Shown here in pieces: positions 30,826 to 40,407 of a DNA stretch of 64,000 nt. Position 1 is the first letter of the stretch. The number at the start of each line of letters is the position of its first letter. The notes under the pieces were generated by a model, which saw nothing but the letters and a program-made list of their open reading frames with translations, made no database searches and had not been told where the DNA came from. This DNA comes from Dehalococcoidia bacterium (GTDB taxonomy: Bacteria > Chloroflexota > Dehalococcoidia > Bin125): contig JAJDWB010000019.1 in the NCBI GenBank assembly GCA_022825855.1, forward strand, positions 62,001 to 126,000, written 5' to 3'. A program made the translations under genes and the position numbers.

Positions 30826-31863
30826 ATGGCATTCGGCATCGGACTGATCGGCGCAGGCGGCAACCAGAAGCTGCGTCACATCCCCGGCTTCCGCGAGATC
30901 GACGACGTCGAAATCGTCAACGTGGTCAACCGCTCCCGCGAATCGGGCGAGCGCGTCGCCGCCGAGTGGGACATCCCCAGGGTCTCGGATTCGGTCGACG
31001 AGCTGCTCGCCGATCCCGAGGTCGACGCCGTCAGCATCGGTACCTGGCCCTACATGCACCTCGACTACACCCGCGCCGCGCTCGAAGCAGGCAAACACGT
31101 CCTCTGCGAGGCGCGCATGGCGAGAAACGCGCAGGAAGCCGAAGACATGCTCGCCGTCAGCCGCGCGCATCCCGATCTCGTCTCGCAACTCGTGCCCGCG
31201 CCCTTCGATTTCCGCCTCGGACCCACCATCACACGGCTCTGCTCCGACGGTTCCCTGGGCAGCATCCTCGAAGTCCATCTGACGCTGCTCAACGGATCCG
31301 GCCTGGACGACTCCGGACCGCTCCACTGGCGTCACCGAAGCGACTACTCCGGACATAACATGATGCAGCTCGGCATCTTCAACGAGACCATTCAGCGCTG
31401 GCTCGGCGACACGGCCCGCGTCACCGCCCACGCCCGTACATTCGTCCCCTCGCGCGTCGGCGAAGAGACCGGCGAACCCTACAACATCACAATTCCCGAC
31501 AGCCTTGGCATCTTCGCCGACATGGCCAACGGCGCCCGCTGCACCTACCGCGTCAGCGCCGTCACCGAGGGCGCGCCCCAACCCCCGACAATCGACATCT
31601 ACGGATCCGAAGGCCGCCTGCACTGGCGCTTCGGCGACACCGGCGAATGGGCCCGCCACGGCGAGGACCTGCAGACCATCCATCCCGACCCCGGCACCGC
31701 CCACGACTGGCAGGTCGAGGCCGATTTCATGAACTCAATCCGCACCGGCGCCCCCGTCACCCTCACCAACTTCGAAGACGGCGTCCGCTACATGCGCTTC
31801 ACCGACGCCGTCTGGAAATCGTGGAACACCGGCCAGAGCCAGGCAATCGACCCGCTGGACTGA
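30826..31863 (+). CDS. Gfo/Idh/MocA-family oxidoreductase
   Basis: The 345-residue protein has an N-terminal Rossmann fold (GIGLIGAGGNQKLRHIPGF, in which the G-x-G-x-x-N variant binds NAD(P)), followed by VDAVSIGTWPYMHLDYTRAALEAGKHVLCE with the conserved region after the EKP-like triad (here CEARMA rather than EKP), and a C-terminal beta-sheet domain. These enzymes oxidise sugars, inositols or related alcohols. The replacement of the usual catalytic-lysine EKP motif by EAR is a notable departure and may alter activity. A GGGAGG site precedes ATG 30826. Confidence 0.8.
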   Translation: MAFGIGLIGAGGNQKLRHIPGFREIDDVEIVNVVNRSRESGERVAAEWDIPRVSDSVDELLADPEVDAVSIGTWPYMHLDYTRAALEAGKHVLCEARMARNAQEAEDMLAVSRAHPDLVSQLVPAPFDFRLGPTITRLCSDGSLGSILEVHLTLLNGSGLDDSGPLHWRHRSDYSGHNMMQLGIFNETIQRWLGDTARVTAHARTFVPSRVGEETGEPYNITIPDSLGIFADMANGARCTYRVSAVTEGAPQPPTIDIYGSEGRLHWRFGDTGEWARHGEDLQTIHPDPGTAHDWQVEADFMNSIRTGAPVTLTNFEDGVRYMRFTDAVWKSWNTGQSQAIDPLD

Positions 31864-31875
31864 CCGCGCTGCCGG

Positions 31876-32829
31876 CTACAGCGACTTCAGCCACTCCACC
31901 AGGATGCGGTTGAGTTCCTGCGGCTCTTCCTGCTGAGTCCAGTGACCGCACTCCTCGATGTGGCCTCGGCTCAGGTTGGGGATCCACTCCTCCATACCTT
32001 CCGACATCGAGGGCAGCAGGACGCCGTCCTTGCCGGCCGTGACCATCAGGGCGGGCTGAGTAATGTCCTGTCCGTCGACGGCGGCGCCCCACTCCCAGTT
32101 ACGGCCGTGGTTGCGGTACCAGTTGAGTCCGCCCCGGTAACCGCTCCGCTCGAAGGCGCTGACGAATGTATCGAGGTCCTCCTCGGTCAGCATGATCGAG
32201 CGCTCGGCGTCGTCCGGCAGGCCGACCAGCAGGCCGCCGCGTTCGCGCACGCCGGAGGTCATGCCGATCACGTCGAGCCGGTCCTCCGGCTTGGAGGTAC
32301 GCAGCATCAGGTTCATCGTCCGGCGCACGTTGCCGCTGAGTTCTTCCTCGGCCACGCCCTCATCCTGGAAGTAAAGCTGATAGTCGAAGCGGCCCGGATC
32401 GATCTTCATCGCCTCAAGCGGATTGATCGGCGGCCGCCGCCCGGCCGGCGTGTTGATCCCGGCGACGGCGCTGCAACGCGTCGGATGGTGCTGGGCCATA
32501 TTCCAGACCACCGCGCCGCCCCAGTCGTGTCCAACGAAGACCGCGCTCTCGATCTGCAGGGCGTCCAGCAGCGCGACCATGTCGGCGCAAATTCGCTCCT
32601 GCGTGTAGTCCTCGACCTTGGGCGGCGCATCGGTCTCCCCGTAGCCGCGCATGTCCGGCGCGATGGCGCGGAAGCCGGCCTCGGCGACCGCGGGCAGTTG
32701 GTGGCGCCACGAGTACCAGAGCTCGGGAAATCCGTGGCAAAACACCACGGCCGGACCCTCGCCGGCCTCGGCGACGTGCATGCTGATCCCGGTCGAGAGC
32801 TCGATCTGCTGGTGAGTAATCTCAGTCAT
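31876..32829 (-). CDS. Alpha/beta hydrolase, soluble epoxide hydrolase type
   Basis: The 317-residue protein has the oxyanion-hole motif HGFPE at residue 32, the nucleophile D102 in GHDWGGAV, and the catalytic H296 in ECGHWTQQE. Asp rather than Ser as nucleophile, together with HGxP, fits soluble epoxide hydrolases and haloalkane dehalogenase relatives; lid tyrosines are likely in YQLYFQ and NWYRNHG. It would open epoxides to diols by an ester intermediate. It is convergent with the oxidoreductase to its left (12-base gap) and divergent from the M3 peptidase to its right. Confidence 0.88.
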   Translation of the reverse strand: MTEITHQQIELSTGISMHVAEAGEGPAVVFCHGFPELWYSWRHQLPAVAEAGFRAIAPDMRGYGETDAPPKVEDYTQERICADMVALLDALQIESAVFVGHDWGGAVVWNMAQHHPTRCSAVAGINTPAGRRPPINPLEAMKIDPGRFDYQLYFQDEGVAEEELSGNVRRTMNLMLRTSKPEDRLDVIGMTSGVRERGGLLVGLPDDAERSIMLTEEDLDTFVSAFERSGYRGGLNWYRNHGRNWEWGAAVDGQDITQPALMVTAGKDGVLLPSMSEGMEEWIPNLSRGHIEECGHWTQQEEPQELNRILVEWLKSL

Positions 32830-32909
32830 GGCGTTGCCTCCGCTTCTCCCAGAGAGATTACCTTGCCAACGACTGCTGACGAGGTGGAGCGAGCTGGAAA
32901 TGATGTGTC

Positions 32910-34889
32910 ATGACGATCGAGACCCCCAACTGGGCTGAGACCACTGCCTCGGACATCGAGCGCGGCGTCGACGAGGCGATCCGCACGGTCGAGGGATTGG
33001 TTGACGATCTGGTCTCGGTGCCCGACGGGCGCCGCACGTTCGACAACACCGTGCTGCCGCTGGATGAGATCAGCAACGTCTTCACACAGGCCTCCGGGCG
33101 CTACGGCTTTCTCTCGCAGGTCTCGGCCGACGAGGAGTTGCGCGGGGTGGCCCATCGGCAGGAAGAGCGGCTCAACGTGTTCGCCTCCGGAATCGGTTTT
33201 CGCGAGGAGATCGACCGGGCGCTGAAGGCCTATGCGTCGCGGGCTGAGCTGGAAGCGCTGCCCGACGACGCGCGCAGACTGCTCGAGTTTGCCCTCCGCG
33301 ACTACCGGCGTAACGGACTCGACCTCGACGAGCAGACCCGCGCCGAACTGCAGTCGCTCCAGGAGCGGCTGGTCGGGCTGGGCATCCAGTTTCGCAAGCA
33401 GATCGACGACTACGAAGACTTCATCGAGGTCGGCCGCGATGAGCTGGATGGCCTGCCCGATTCCTACATCGATCGTCTCCGCACGGTGGATGGCGACGGC
33501 GCGGTGCGCTACCGGGTCGGACTCGACTATCCGGAGCTTCACCCGTTTCTCGACAGCGCGCACGACAGCGAGCGGCGGCGCGAGCTCTTTCACAAGAACC
33601 ACAACAAGGCGGCTGGCACGAACATCGAGATTCTTGAGGAAGCGCTGGGTCTGCGATCCTCCATGGCCGGGCTGCTGGGTTACAAGTCCTGGGCCGAGTA
33701 CGCGCTTGAAGTCAAGATGGCCAAGCAGTCAGACGCCGTGCTCGACTTCCTGGTCGACCTGGAAGAGCGCCTGCAACCGAAGCTGGCGGCGGATCTCGCC
33801 CGCCTGAGCGACGAACAGGCTCGCCGTACAGGTCAGTCGGGAAGCGTGCACATCTCCGACTGGCGCTACTACACCAACCAGGTCGTGCAGTCGCAATACC
33901 AGGTCGACCCGTTCGAGGTCGCCGCGTACTTCCCGCTCGATGCGGTGTTGGACGGCATGTTCCGCGTCTACGAAGAGCTGGTCGGAGTCCGCTTTGTCCG
34001 CCGTCCCGATGTGGTCGACTCGGTCTGGCACGAAGACGCGCAACCCTTCGACATCGTCGATCCGTCCGGCGGCGAGGCTCTGGCCCGCTTCTACATGGAC
34101 CTCTATCCGCGCACCGGCAAATTTGGCCACGCGGCCGCCTTCACGCTTCGCGGTGGGCGCAGCCTGGACGGCGACGGCTATCAGCGTCCAATCTCGGCCA
34201 TCGTGGCCAACTTCACCAAGCCGACCGAGTCCTCGCCTTCGCTGCTGCGCCACACCGAAGTCGTCACCCTGTTCCACGAGTTCGGCCACATCCTGCATCA
34301 GACGCTGACGACCTCTCGCTTCACCCGCTTCAGCGGAACCAGGGTTGAGCGGGACTTCGTCGAAGCGCCCTCGCAGATGCTGGAGCACTGGTGCTGGCAG
34401 CCCGACATGCTGGCCGGCTTCAGCCGGCACCATGAAACGGGCGACCCGCTGCCCACATCCCTGATCGATCGAATGATCGAGGCCAGGCACACGTCGTCCG
34501 CGATCGCCACACTGCGGCAGGTCTACTTCTCTCGGCTGGACCTCGCCTACCACACGGAATCCGGACGCAGCACCGACGACATCGCCCGCGAGTTGCATGC
34601 GATCACCGGCTTCCCGTTTCCCGAGGACACGCACTTCCAGGCCGGCTTCGGACATCTCTTCGGCTACGACGCCGGCTACTACGGATATCTCTGGTCGCGC
34701 GTCTTCGGCGACGATATGTTCACGCGCTTCGAGGAGCCGGGCGCATCCGTGGCGGGCGTCGGCGCGGAGTACCGACAGCACATCCTCGAGCCCGGAGGCA
34801 CGGCCGACGCGGATCAGTTGATTCACCGCTTCCTCGGTCGGGAGCCAAATGCCGACGCATTTCTGCGTGAGCTCGGCCTCTCCGCTTAA
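32910..34889 (+). CDS. M3-family metallopeptidase (thimet oligopeptidase / peptidyl-dipeptidase type)
   Basis: The 659-residue cytosolic-type protein has the M3 zinc motif H456-E-F-G-H460 in LFHEFGHILHQTL, with the third ligand expected about 25 residues on (E in VEAPSQMLEHW). The long helical N-terminal half and the region GRYGFLSQVSADEE fit oligopeptidases that digest short peptides inside the cell. There is no signal peptide. Start and stop are clean, and the isocitrate dehydrogenase-like gene follows after 94 bases in the same direction. Confidence 0.92.
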   Translation: MTIETPNWAETTASDIERGVDEAIRTVEGLVDDLVSVPDGRRTFDNTVLPLDEISNVFTQASGRYGFLSQVSADEELRGVAHRQEERLNVFASGIGFREEIDRALKAYASRAELEALPDDARRLLEFALRDYRRNGLDLDEQTRAELQSLQERLVGLGIQFRKQIDDYEDFIEVGRDELDGLPDSYIDRLRTVDGDGAVRYRVGLDYPELHPFLDSAHDSERRRELFHKNHNKAAGTNIEILEEALGLRSSMAGLLGYKSWAEYALEVKMAKQSDAVLDFLVDLEERLQPKLAADLARLSDEQARRTGQSGSVHISDWRYYTNQVVQSQYQVDPFEVAAYFPLDAVLDGMFRVYEELVGVRFVRRPDVVDSVWHEDAQPFDIVDPSGGEALARFYMDLYPRTGKFGHAAAFTLRGGRSLDGDGYQRPISAIVANFTKPTESSPSLLRHTEVVTLFHEFGHILHQTLTTSRFTRFSGTRVERDFVEAPSQMLEHWCWQPDMLAGFSRHHETGDPLPTSLIDRMIEARHTSSAIATLRQVYFSRLDLAYHTESGRSTDDIARELHAITGFPFPEDTHFQAGFGHLFGYDAGYYGYLWSRVFGDDMFTRFEEPGASVAGVGAEYRQHILEPGGTADADQLIHRFLGREPNADAFLRELGLSA

Positions 34890-34935
34890 TCCAGACGCAA
34901 TCGGTTGCGCTCCGTTCCGATCGGCTCAGCGGGTA

Positions 34936-34941
34936 CACTGC
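34936..34941 (+). promoter_or_regulatory. Probable -10 box TACACT
   Basis: TACACT lies about 43 bases upstream of ATG 34984, whose ribosome-binding site is GGAGAAGG. No -35 box is clear. Confidence 0.3.
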
Positions 34942-34983
34942 CGACGGAACTGCGACGCGGTTGTTTCGGCGAGGAGAAGGAAC

Positions 34984-36198
34984 ATGCCCACGATTGACTC
35001 CATCGAGCAGGCCAAGCAACGCTTTGGCGAACTGCTCGAGGCGCAACAGGTGCGGGTGGACGCGATCAAGGCAGAGGGTGAGCCAACCGACTTCACTGCA
35101 CTCGACCACATCGAGATCGGCGTGCTCGGCGGTGACGGCATCGGCCCGTCAATCGCCCATGAATCCCAACGCGTGCTCGAAACGCTGCTGGACGAGCAGG
35201 TCTCGTCGGGGCGAGTTTCCTTCCGCACGATCGACGGTCTGACCATCGAACGCCGCGCGGCCGAGATGGCGGCCATTCCCGAGGGCGTGCTCAAGGAGAT
35301 CCACGAGTGCGACGTCACGCTCAAGGGACCAACCACCACGCCCGAGCAGGGCGACGGCTGGCCGAACATCGAGTCGGCCAACGTGGCGATGCGCAAGGTG
35401 CTCGATCTCTATGCCAACGTGCGCCCGGTCCGCGTGCCGGCCGAGGGCATCGACTGGACCTTCTTCCGCGAGAACACCGAAGACCTCTACGCCGTCGGTT
35501 CCGAAGGCTTCTCCCTGGGCGACCTGAACATCGACTTCAAGATTCTCTCCAACCCCGGTTCCGAGCGGATCATCCGCGCGGCGTTCGATTACGCCAAGAG
35601 CAACGGCAAGAGCTCGGTCACAATCGTGACCAAGGCCAACGTGGTCAAAACCACCGACGGCGCATTCCTCGACGCGGCCCGGCGGGTGGCGGAGGATTTC
35701 GAAGGCATCGAGTGGGAGGGTTGGTACATCGACATCATGACCGCGAAGCTGGTCGACCCCAAGCGGCGGACCAACTTCCAGGTCTTCGCCCTGCCCAACC
35801 TCTACGGCGACATCCTGACCGACGAGGCAGCAGAGTTCCAGGGCGGCGTCGGCACCGCCGGAGCCGGCAACATCGGGACCAAAACCGCGATGTTCGAGGC
35901 AATTCACGGCTCGGCCCCGCGCATGGTCCGCGAGGGACGCGACATCTACGCCGACCCGTCATCGATGCTGCGCGCCGGCGCCATGCTGCTTTCGCACATC
36001 GGCTTCCCCGACCTCGGCGGCAAGCTGGACAAGGCGATGGACCTCTGCGGTCAGTACGAGAAGCAACTCGTCATGACCGGCCGCGACACCGGCGCGACCA
36101 CCGCCGAGTTCGGCGACTACGTGCTGGCGACGGTCAACGACTCCACCCTGGACGACCGCTGGACGACCGCGATCGAGGCCGTCCGCGCCGGCGCCTAG
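34984..36198 (+). CDS. Isocitrate/isopropylmalate dehydrogenase family enzyme, probably NAD(P)-isocitrate dehydrogenase
   Basis: The 404-residue beta-decarboxylating dehydrogenase has GVLGGDGIGPSI at residue 45, the isocitrate-type FFRENTEDLYAVGSEG, the divalent-metal and substrate regions (NLYGDILTDEAAEFQGG), and the closing IHGSAPRM. An N-terminal extension of about 40 charged residues precedes the Rossmann-like start. The RENTEDLY signature favours isocitrate (oxidative decarboxylation to 2-oxoglutarate) over isopropylmalate. Homoisocitrate or tartrate dehydrogenase cannot be excluded. ATG 34984 with GGAGAAGG upstream was chosen over a longer frame from 34849 that overlaps the peptidase gene. 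Confidence 0.82.
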   Translation: MPTIDSIEQAKQRFGELLEAQQVRVDAIKAEGEPTDFTALDHIEIGVLGGDGIGPSIAHESQRVLETLLDEQVSSGRVSFRTIDGLTIERRAAEMAAIPEGVLKEIHECDVTLKGPTTTPEQGDGWPNIESANVAMRKVLDLYANVRPVRVPAEGIDWTFFRENTEDLYAVGSEGFSLGDLNIDFKILSNPGSERIIRAAFDYAKSNGKSSVTIVTKANVVKTTDGAFLDAARRVAEDFEGIEWEGWYIDIMTAKLVDPKRRTNFQVFALPNLYGDILTDEAAEFQGGVGTAGAGNIGTKTAMFEAIHGSAPRMVREGRDIYADPSSMLRAGAMLLSHIGFPDLGGKLDKAMDLCGQYEKQLVMTGRDTGATTAEFGDYVLATVNDSTLDDRWTTAIEAVRAGA

Positions 36199-36206
36199 GT
36201 CTATCC

Positions 36207-36833
36207 ATGGCCGACCAACTTCGAGTCGAGCGGGCTCGGGCGGAGCGTGCGGAGGCGAGCCGCAAAACCGCGGTCGCCCGCGCCGATGCGCTCGAGGAGC
36301 GCGCCAGGCAGGCCGAAAAGCAGGCCCGCGATCTGCGGGCGCACCTGGATCGCCTGGCGGCCAAGCTGTCCGTGTCCGGCGAAGAGATCGATCCGCTGCG
36401 CAATGAGTTGCGCGAGACCAAAGCCGAACTCGACGCATTGCGAGCCACGGCCGAAGAGGCGGCGGCGTCTGCCGAGTCGGCCAACGCGCAGCTGTCCGGG
36501 CTGACCCAGCGAGCGGAGCAGGCCGAACAGGAACGCGACCGCTTGCAGGCAGCGAGTGCGGAGTTGACCGAGAAGTCAACGTTCTACGAGCAGGCCGCGA
36601 AGGATGCGTCCTCATCGCTCGCGGCGGCATCGGCGGCGCAGGTCGAGGCGGAGAAGCAGGCGGCAGACGCGCAGTCCGCGCTCGATCAGCGCCACGAGGA
36701 GTTTCGTCAGGAACGTAACCGCCTGAGCCGCGAGAACGACCGCCTGCAAAAGGAGGTCGAGCGGTTGCAAGCGGAACTCGAGGCCGCACAGAGCGGCCTG
36801 GGCGGCGCGCTGCGCAGGCGCTTTGGCGGATAA
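36207..36833 (+). CDS. Long coiled-coil protein (208 aa)
   Basis: Almost the whole sequence is a heptad-patterned coiled coil rich in Ala, Glu, Arg and Gln, from about residue 3 to 195, ending in a short basic tail (ALRRRFGG). There is no signal peptide or membrane helix. It starts 8 bases after the isocitrate dehydrogenase-like gene and is likely its operon partner. Coiled-coil composition makes homology guesses unsafe. A scaffold, cytoskeletal or chromosome-associated role is possible but unproven. Confidence 0.6.
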   Translation: MADQLRVERARAERAEASRKTAVARADALEERARQAEKQARDLRAHLDRLAAKLSVSGEEIDPLRNELRETKAELDALRATAEEAAASAESANAQLSGLTQRAEQAEQERDRLQAASAELTEKSTFYEQAAKDASSSLAAASAAQVEAEKQAADAQSALDQRHEEFRQERNRLSRENDRLQKEVERLQAELEAAQSGLGGALRRRFGG

Positions 36834-36874
36834 GTCCGACACAGCCCGTTGCTGAAACGGGTCGTCTTGCTGGT

Positions 36875-36880
36875 TACGAT
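36875..36880 (+). promoter_or_regulatory. -10 box TACGAT of a probable leaderless promoter for metH
   Basis: TACGAT, then 6 bases, then ATG 36887. Only 53 bases separate metH from the upstream stop, and no ribosome-binding site is visible at this start. Confidence 0.45.
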
Positions 36881-36886
36881 CAACGG

Positions 36887-39800
36887 ATGCAGCGTTCCGA
36901 TCCGCGCCCCGACCTGCGAGCCGCCATCGCCGAGCGCGTCATCGTGCTCGACGGCGCAACGGGCACTGGCCTGCAGATGCTCGACCTGTCGCTGTCGGAC
37001 TTTGACGGCCTCGAGGGTTGCAACGAGATCCTCAACGTCTCCCGGCCCGACGCGGTAGCGGCGCTGCACGAGTCCTACCTCGAGGCCGGCGCCGACGCCG
37101 TGTTGACCAACACCTTCGGCGCTTCCTCGATCACGCTGGGCGAGTACGACCTGTCGGACCGAACCCGGGAGATCAATCGCGAGTCGGCGCTGATTGCCGG
37201 ACAGGTCGCCGGTCGTTTCTCCACGACGGAGCGCCCGCGATACGTGTTCGGCTCGATCGGTCCCGGGACGAAGCTGCCCAGCCTCGGGCATGTCGGATTC
37301 GACGAACTCTACGCCGCCTACCTCGAGCAGGCGCGAGGCCTGCTGGAGGGCGGAGTCGACGCCTTGCTGGTGGAAACCGTCTACGACCTGCTGCAGGGCA
37401 AGGCGGCGATCCTCGCCTGCAACGACGCGCGCCGTGAGTGCAACTCACAGACGCCATTGTTCGCCACTGTGACGATCGAAACGACCGGCCAGATGCTGGT
37501 CGGCAGCGAGATTGGCGCGGCGCTGACGGCGCTGGCGCCCCTGGGGCTGGACGGAATCGGCCTCAACTGCGCTACCGGCCCCGACTTGATGCACGAGCCG
37601 CTGCGGCATCTGGCCGCACACGCGCCGACCACTCTGCTCTGCTCGCCCAATGCGGGGCTGCCTCGCACCGAGGACGGGCAGATGATCTACGACTTGACCC
37701 CGGAGGCGCTGGCTGACGCGCATCGGACATTCGTCACCGAGTACGGCGTCGGCATCGTGGGCGGCTGCTGCGGCACCACCACCGAACATGTGCGCGCGGT
37801 CCGGGAGGCCGTCGCGGGACTCGATCCGGCCGCGCGTCAGCCGCGACCCGACCCGTCCGCCGCCTCGCTCTTCGTCTCGACCCCGTACCGGCAGGACGCC
37901 TCGTTCCTGATCGTCGGCGAGCGGGCCAACGCCAACGGCTCGCGGCGCTTCAAGCGATTGCTGCAGAACGAAGAGTGGGAGCAGATGGCCAATGTCATCC
38001 GCGATCAGGCGTCGGAAGGCGCGCACATTGCCGACGTCTGCGTTGACTTCGTCGGCCGCGACGGCACGCCGGACATGGCCGAGCTCGTGTCGCGGGCGCG
38101 GAGTCTGTCAACGCTGCCGCTGATGCTGGACTCGACCGAGCCCGCCGTGCTCGAAGCAGGATTGAAGCAACTGGGCGGCAAGGCGATCGTCAACTCGATC
38201 AACCTCGAAGACGGCGGCCAGCGACTCGACCAGACACTCTCGGCCGCGATTCGCTTTGGCGCCGGCGTCGTCGCGCTGGTGATCGACGAAGAAGGCCAGG
38301 CCCGCACCTGCGAGCGCAAGCTGGAGATCGCCCGGCGGCTGTATCGAATCGCGACCGAGGACTACGGCCTCGCGCCGGAGGACTTGTTTTTCGACGCGCT
38401 GACCCTGCCGGTCAGCACCGGACAGCAAGATCTGCGCCGCGACGGGCTGGAGACGCTCAACGCGGTCGAGGCGATCTCCACCGAGTTCCCTCGTGCGCAG
38501 ACGATCCTCGGCATCTCCAACATCTCTTTCGGCCTCAATCCCGCTGCGCGCCAGGTGTTGAACTCGGTCTTCCTTCACGACGCCGTCGAACGCGGACTCA
38601 AGGCAGCCATCGTGCATGCCGCGCAGATCTTGCCGATCAACCGAATCCCGCAGGAGCAACTCGACGCGGCACGGCGGCTGATCCTCAACGAGTGGCAGGC
38701 CGGCCCCGACGGACCCATCGATCCCCTACCAGCCTTCATGGCGCTCTTCGAAGACGCGCAAGCCGCGACGAAACAGCGCGAACGGATCGACGATCTGCCG
38801 CTGGAAGAACGGTTGCATCGCCGGATCGTCGATGGCCAGCGCGAAGGACTGGAGTCCGACCTCGACGAAGCGCTGGTCAAGCGCGAGGCGATCCCGATCA
38901 TCAACGACCTGCTCCTGCCGGCGATGCAGGAGGTCGGCGACCTGTTCGGCGCCGGCGACATGCAGTTGCCCTTCGTTCTGCAGTCGGCCGAGACGATGAA
39001 GCGGGCCGTGGCGCACCTGGAGCCGCACATGGATCGGCTCGAGACGACGAGCAAGGGCTCGATCGTCCTGGCAACCGTCCGCGGCGACGTCCACGACATC
39101 GGCAAGAATCTGGTCGAGATCATCCTCTCCAACAACGGCTACACGACCGTCAACCTGGGCATCAAACAGCCGATCGCCAACGTGATTGAGGCAGCCCTGG
39201 AACATGACGCCGACGCGATCGGGCTGTCCGGCCTGCTGGTCAAGTCAACCCTGGTAATGAAGGAAGACCTTGAGGAGTTGAACCGCCGCGAAATGGCAGA
39301 GCGTTGGCCGGTCCTGCTCGGGGGCGCGGCATTGACGCGCAAGTACGTCGAGTGGGACCTGCGCAACACGTTCCACGGCGATGTCTACTACGGCCAGGAC
39401 GCATTCGAGGGCCTGCGCATTATGAACGCGTTGAGCGACGGCCAACCGCTGGATCGCGCCCCGGTCGAGCCCGCGCCGGCTCCGGTTGCGCGAACGGAGA
39501 CGGCCACGGCAACGCTGACCCGCTCGACGCTGGCGCCCGCTCGCCAGATCCCGCAAGCGCCGTTCTACGGTTCCCGCGTGATCCGCGGCTTGCCGCTCAG
39601 CGACATCTTTCCCTACATCAACCGCAACGCCCTGCTGCGCGGACAGTGGGGATTCAAGGGCCGCGACTCGGACACCGCCGAACGCGCCGAGCGGGCCCTG
39701 TCCGACATCCAGCAGCAGGCGCTGCGTGACGGCGTGCTGGAACCGGCCGTCGTCTACGGCTACTTCCCGGCCCAGTCCGACGGTGACGATCTAGTCGTCT

Positions 39801-40321
39801 ATGCCGGCGACGGCTCCGACGCTGAGGCGGCGCGATTCCGCTTCCCGCGCCAACGCGGCAAGCAGGGCCGCTGCCTGTCCGACTACTTCCGGTCGGCCGA
39901 CTCCGGCGAGATGGATGTGATCGGCTGCCACGTCGTCACCATGGGCTCGCGCGTCGGCGAGTATGCGCAGGAGCTCTACGCCGCCAATCGCTACCAGGAC
40001 TACCTCTACTGGCACGGATTCGGCGTCGAGATCGCAGAAGCGCTGGCCGAGTATTGGCATCGCCGCATTCGGCAGGAACTGCAGATCGATGCCGCCGATG
40101 GCGACTCGCCCGACGAACTGATCAAGACCAACTACCAGGGCGCGCGATACTCGTTCGGCTATCCCGCTTGCCCCAACCTTGAGGATCAGGCACTGCTCTG
40201 GCGCCTGCTCGAACCGCAGCGGATCGGCGTCACCCTGAGCGAGGAGTTCCAGATGCACCCCGAGCAATCGACCTCGGCGCTCATCGTGCATCATCCCGAG
40301 GCGCGTTATTTCAGCATCTGA
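36887..40321 (+). CDS. metH: Cobalamin-dependent methionine synthase
   Basis: The 1144-residue four-domain enzyme transfers a methyl group from 5-methyl-THF to homocysteine through cobalamin. In order: the homocysteine domain with zinc ligands C228 (GLNCATG) and C294/C295 (GGCCGTT); the pterin domain (VNSINLEDGG and the segment around residue 440); the B12 module with the cobalt-ligand H736 in DVHDIGKN; and the C-terminal activation domain (about 920-1140). It is somewhat shorter than E. coli MetH (1227) but complete. It starts at ATG 36887 in a leaderless arrangement, leaving no room for a B12 riboswitch. Confidence 0.95.
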   Translation: MQRSDPRPDLRAAIAERVIVLDGATGTGLQMLDLSLSDFDGLEGCNEILNVSRPDAVAALHESYLEAGADAVLTNTFGASSITLGEYDLSDRTREINRESALIAGQVAGRFSTTERPRYVFGSIGPGTKLPSLGHVGFDELYAAYLEQARGLLEGGVDALLVETVYDLLQGKAAILACNDARRECNSQTPLFATVTIETTGQMLVGSEIGAALTALAPLGLDGIGLNCATGPDLMHEPLRHLAAHAPTTLLCSPNAGLPRTEDGQMIYDLTPEALADAHRTFVTEYGVGIVGGCCGTTTEHVRAVREAVAGLDPAARQPRPDPSAASLFVSTPYRQDASFLIVGERANANGSRRFKRLLQNEEWEQMANVIRDQASEGAHIADVCVDFVGRDGTPDMAELVSRARSLSTLPLMLDSTEPAVLEAGLKQLGGKAIVNSINLEDGGQRLDQTLSAAIRFGAGVVALVIDEEGQARTCERKLEIARRLYRIATEDYGLAPEDLFFDALTLPVSTGQQDLRRDGLETLNAVEAISTEFPRAQTILGISNISFGLNPAARQVLNSVFLHDAVERGLKAAIVHAAQILPINRIPQEQLDAARRLILNEWQAGPDGPIDPLPAFMALFEDAQAATKQRERIDDLPLEERLHRRIVDGQREGLESDLDEALVKREAIPIINDLLLPAMQEVGDLFGAGDMQLPFVLQSAETMKRAVAHLEPHMDRLETTSKGSIVLATVRGDVHDIGKNLVEIILSNNGYTTVNLGIKQPIANVIEAALEHDADAIGLSGLLVKSTLVMKEDLEELNRREMAERWPVLLGGAALTRKYVEWDLRNTFHGDVYYGQDAFEGLRIMNALSDGQPLDRAPVEPAPAPVARTETATATLTRSTLAPARQIPQAPFYGSRVIRGLPLSDIFPYINRNALLRGQWGFKGRDSDTAERAERALSDIQQQALRDGVLEPAVVYGYFPAQSDGDDLVVYAGDGSDAEAARFRFPRQRGKQGRCLSDYFRSADSGEMDVIGCHVVTMGSRVGEYAQELYAANRYQDYLYWHGFGVEIAEALAEYWHRRIRQELQIDAADGDSPDELIKTNYQGARYSFGYPACPNLEDQALLWRLLEPQRIGVTLSEEFQMHPEQSTSALIVHHPEARYFSI

Positions 40322-40407
40322 GCAGTCACAATGGGACAGGCGCGGTAATCTGCGTTCGGTTGACCGTGAATCGGCAAGGGCACTGAGGCTGAAGATGAAG
40401 GCGCCGC

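Noticed and set aside
36834-36886. Possible cobalamin or S-adenosylmethionine riboswitch before metH
   Set aside because: Only 53 bases lie between the coiled-coil gene and metH, and no box-like consensus is present; the TACGAT box argues for a leaderless start.
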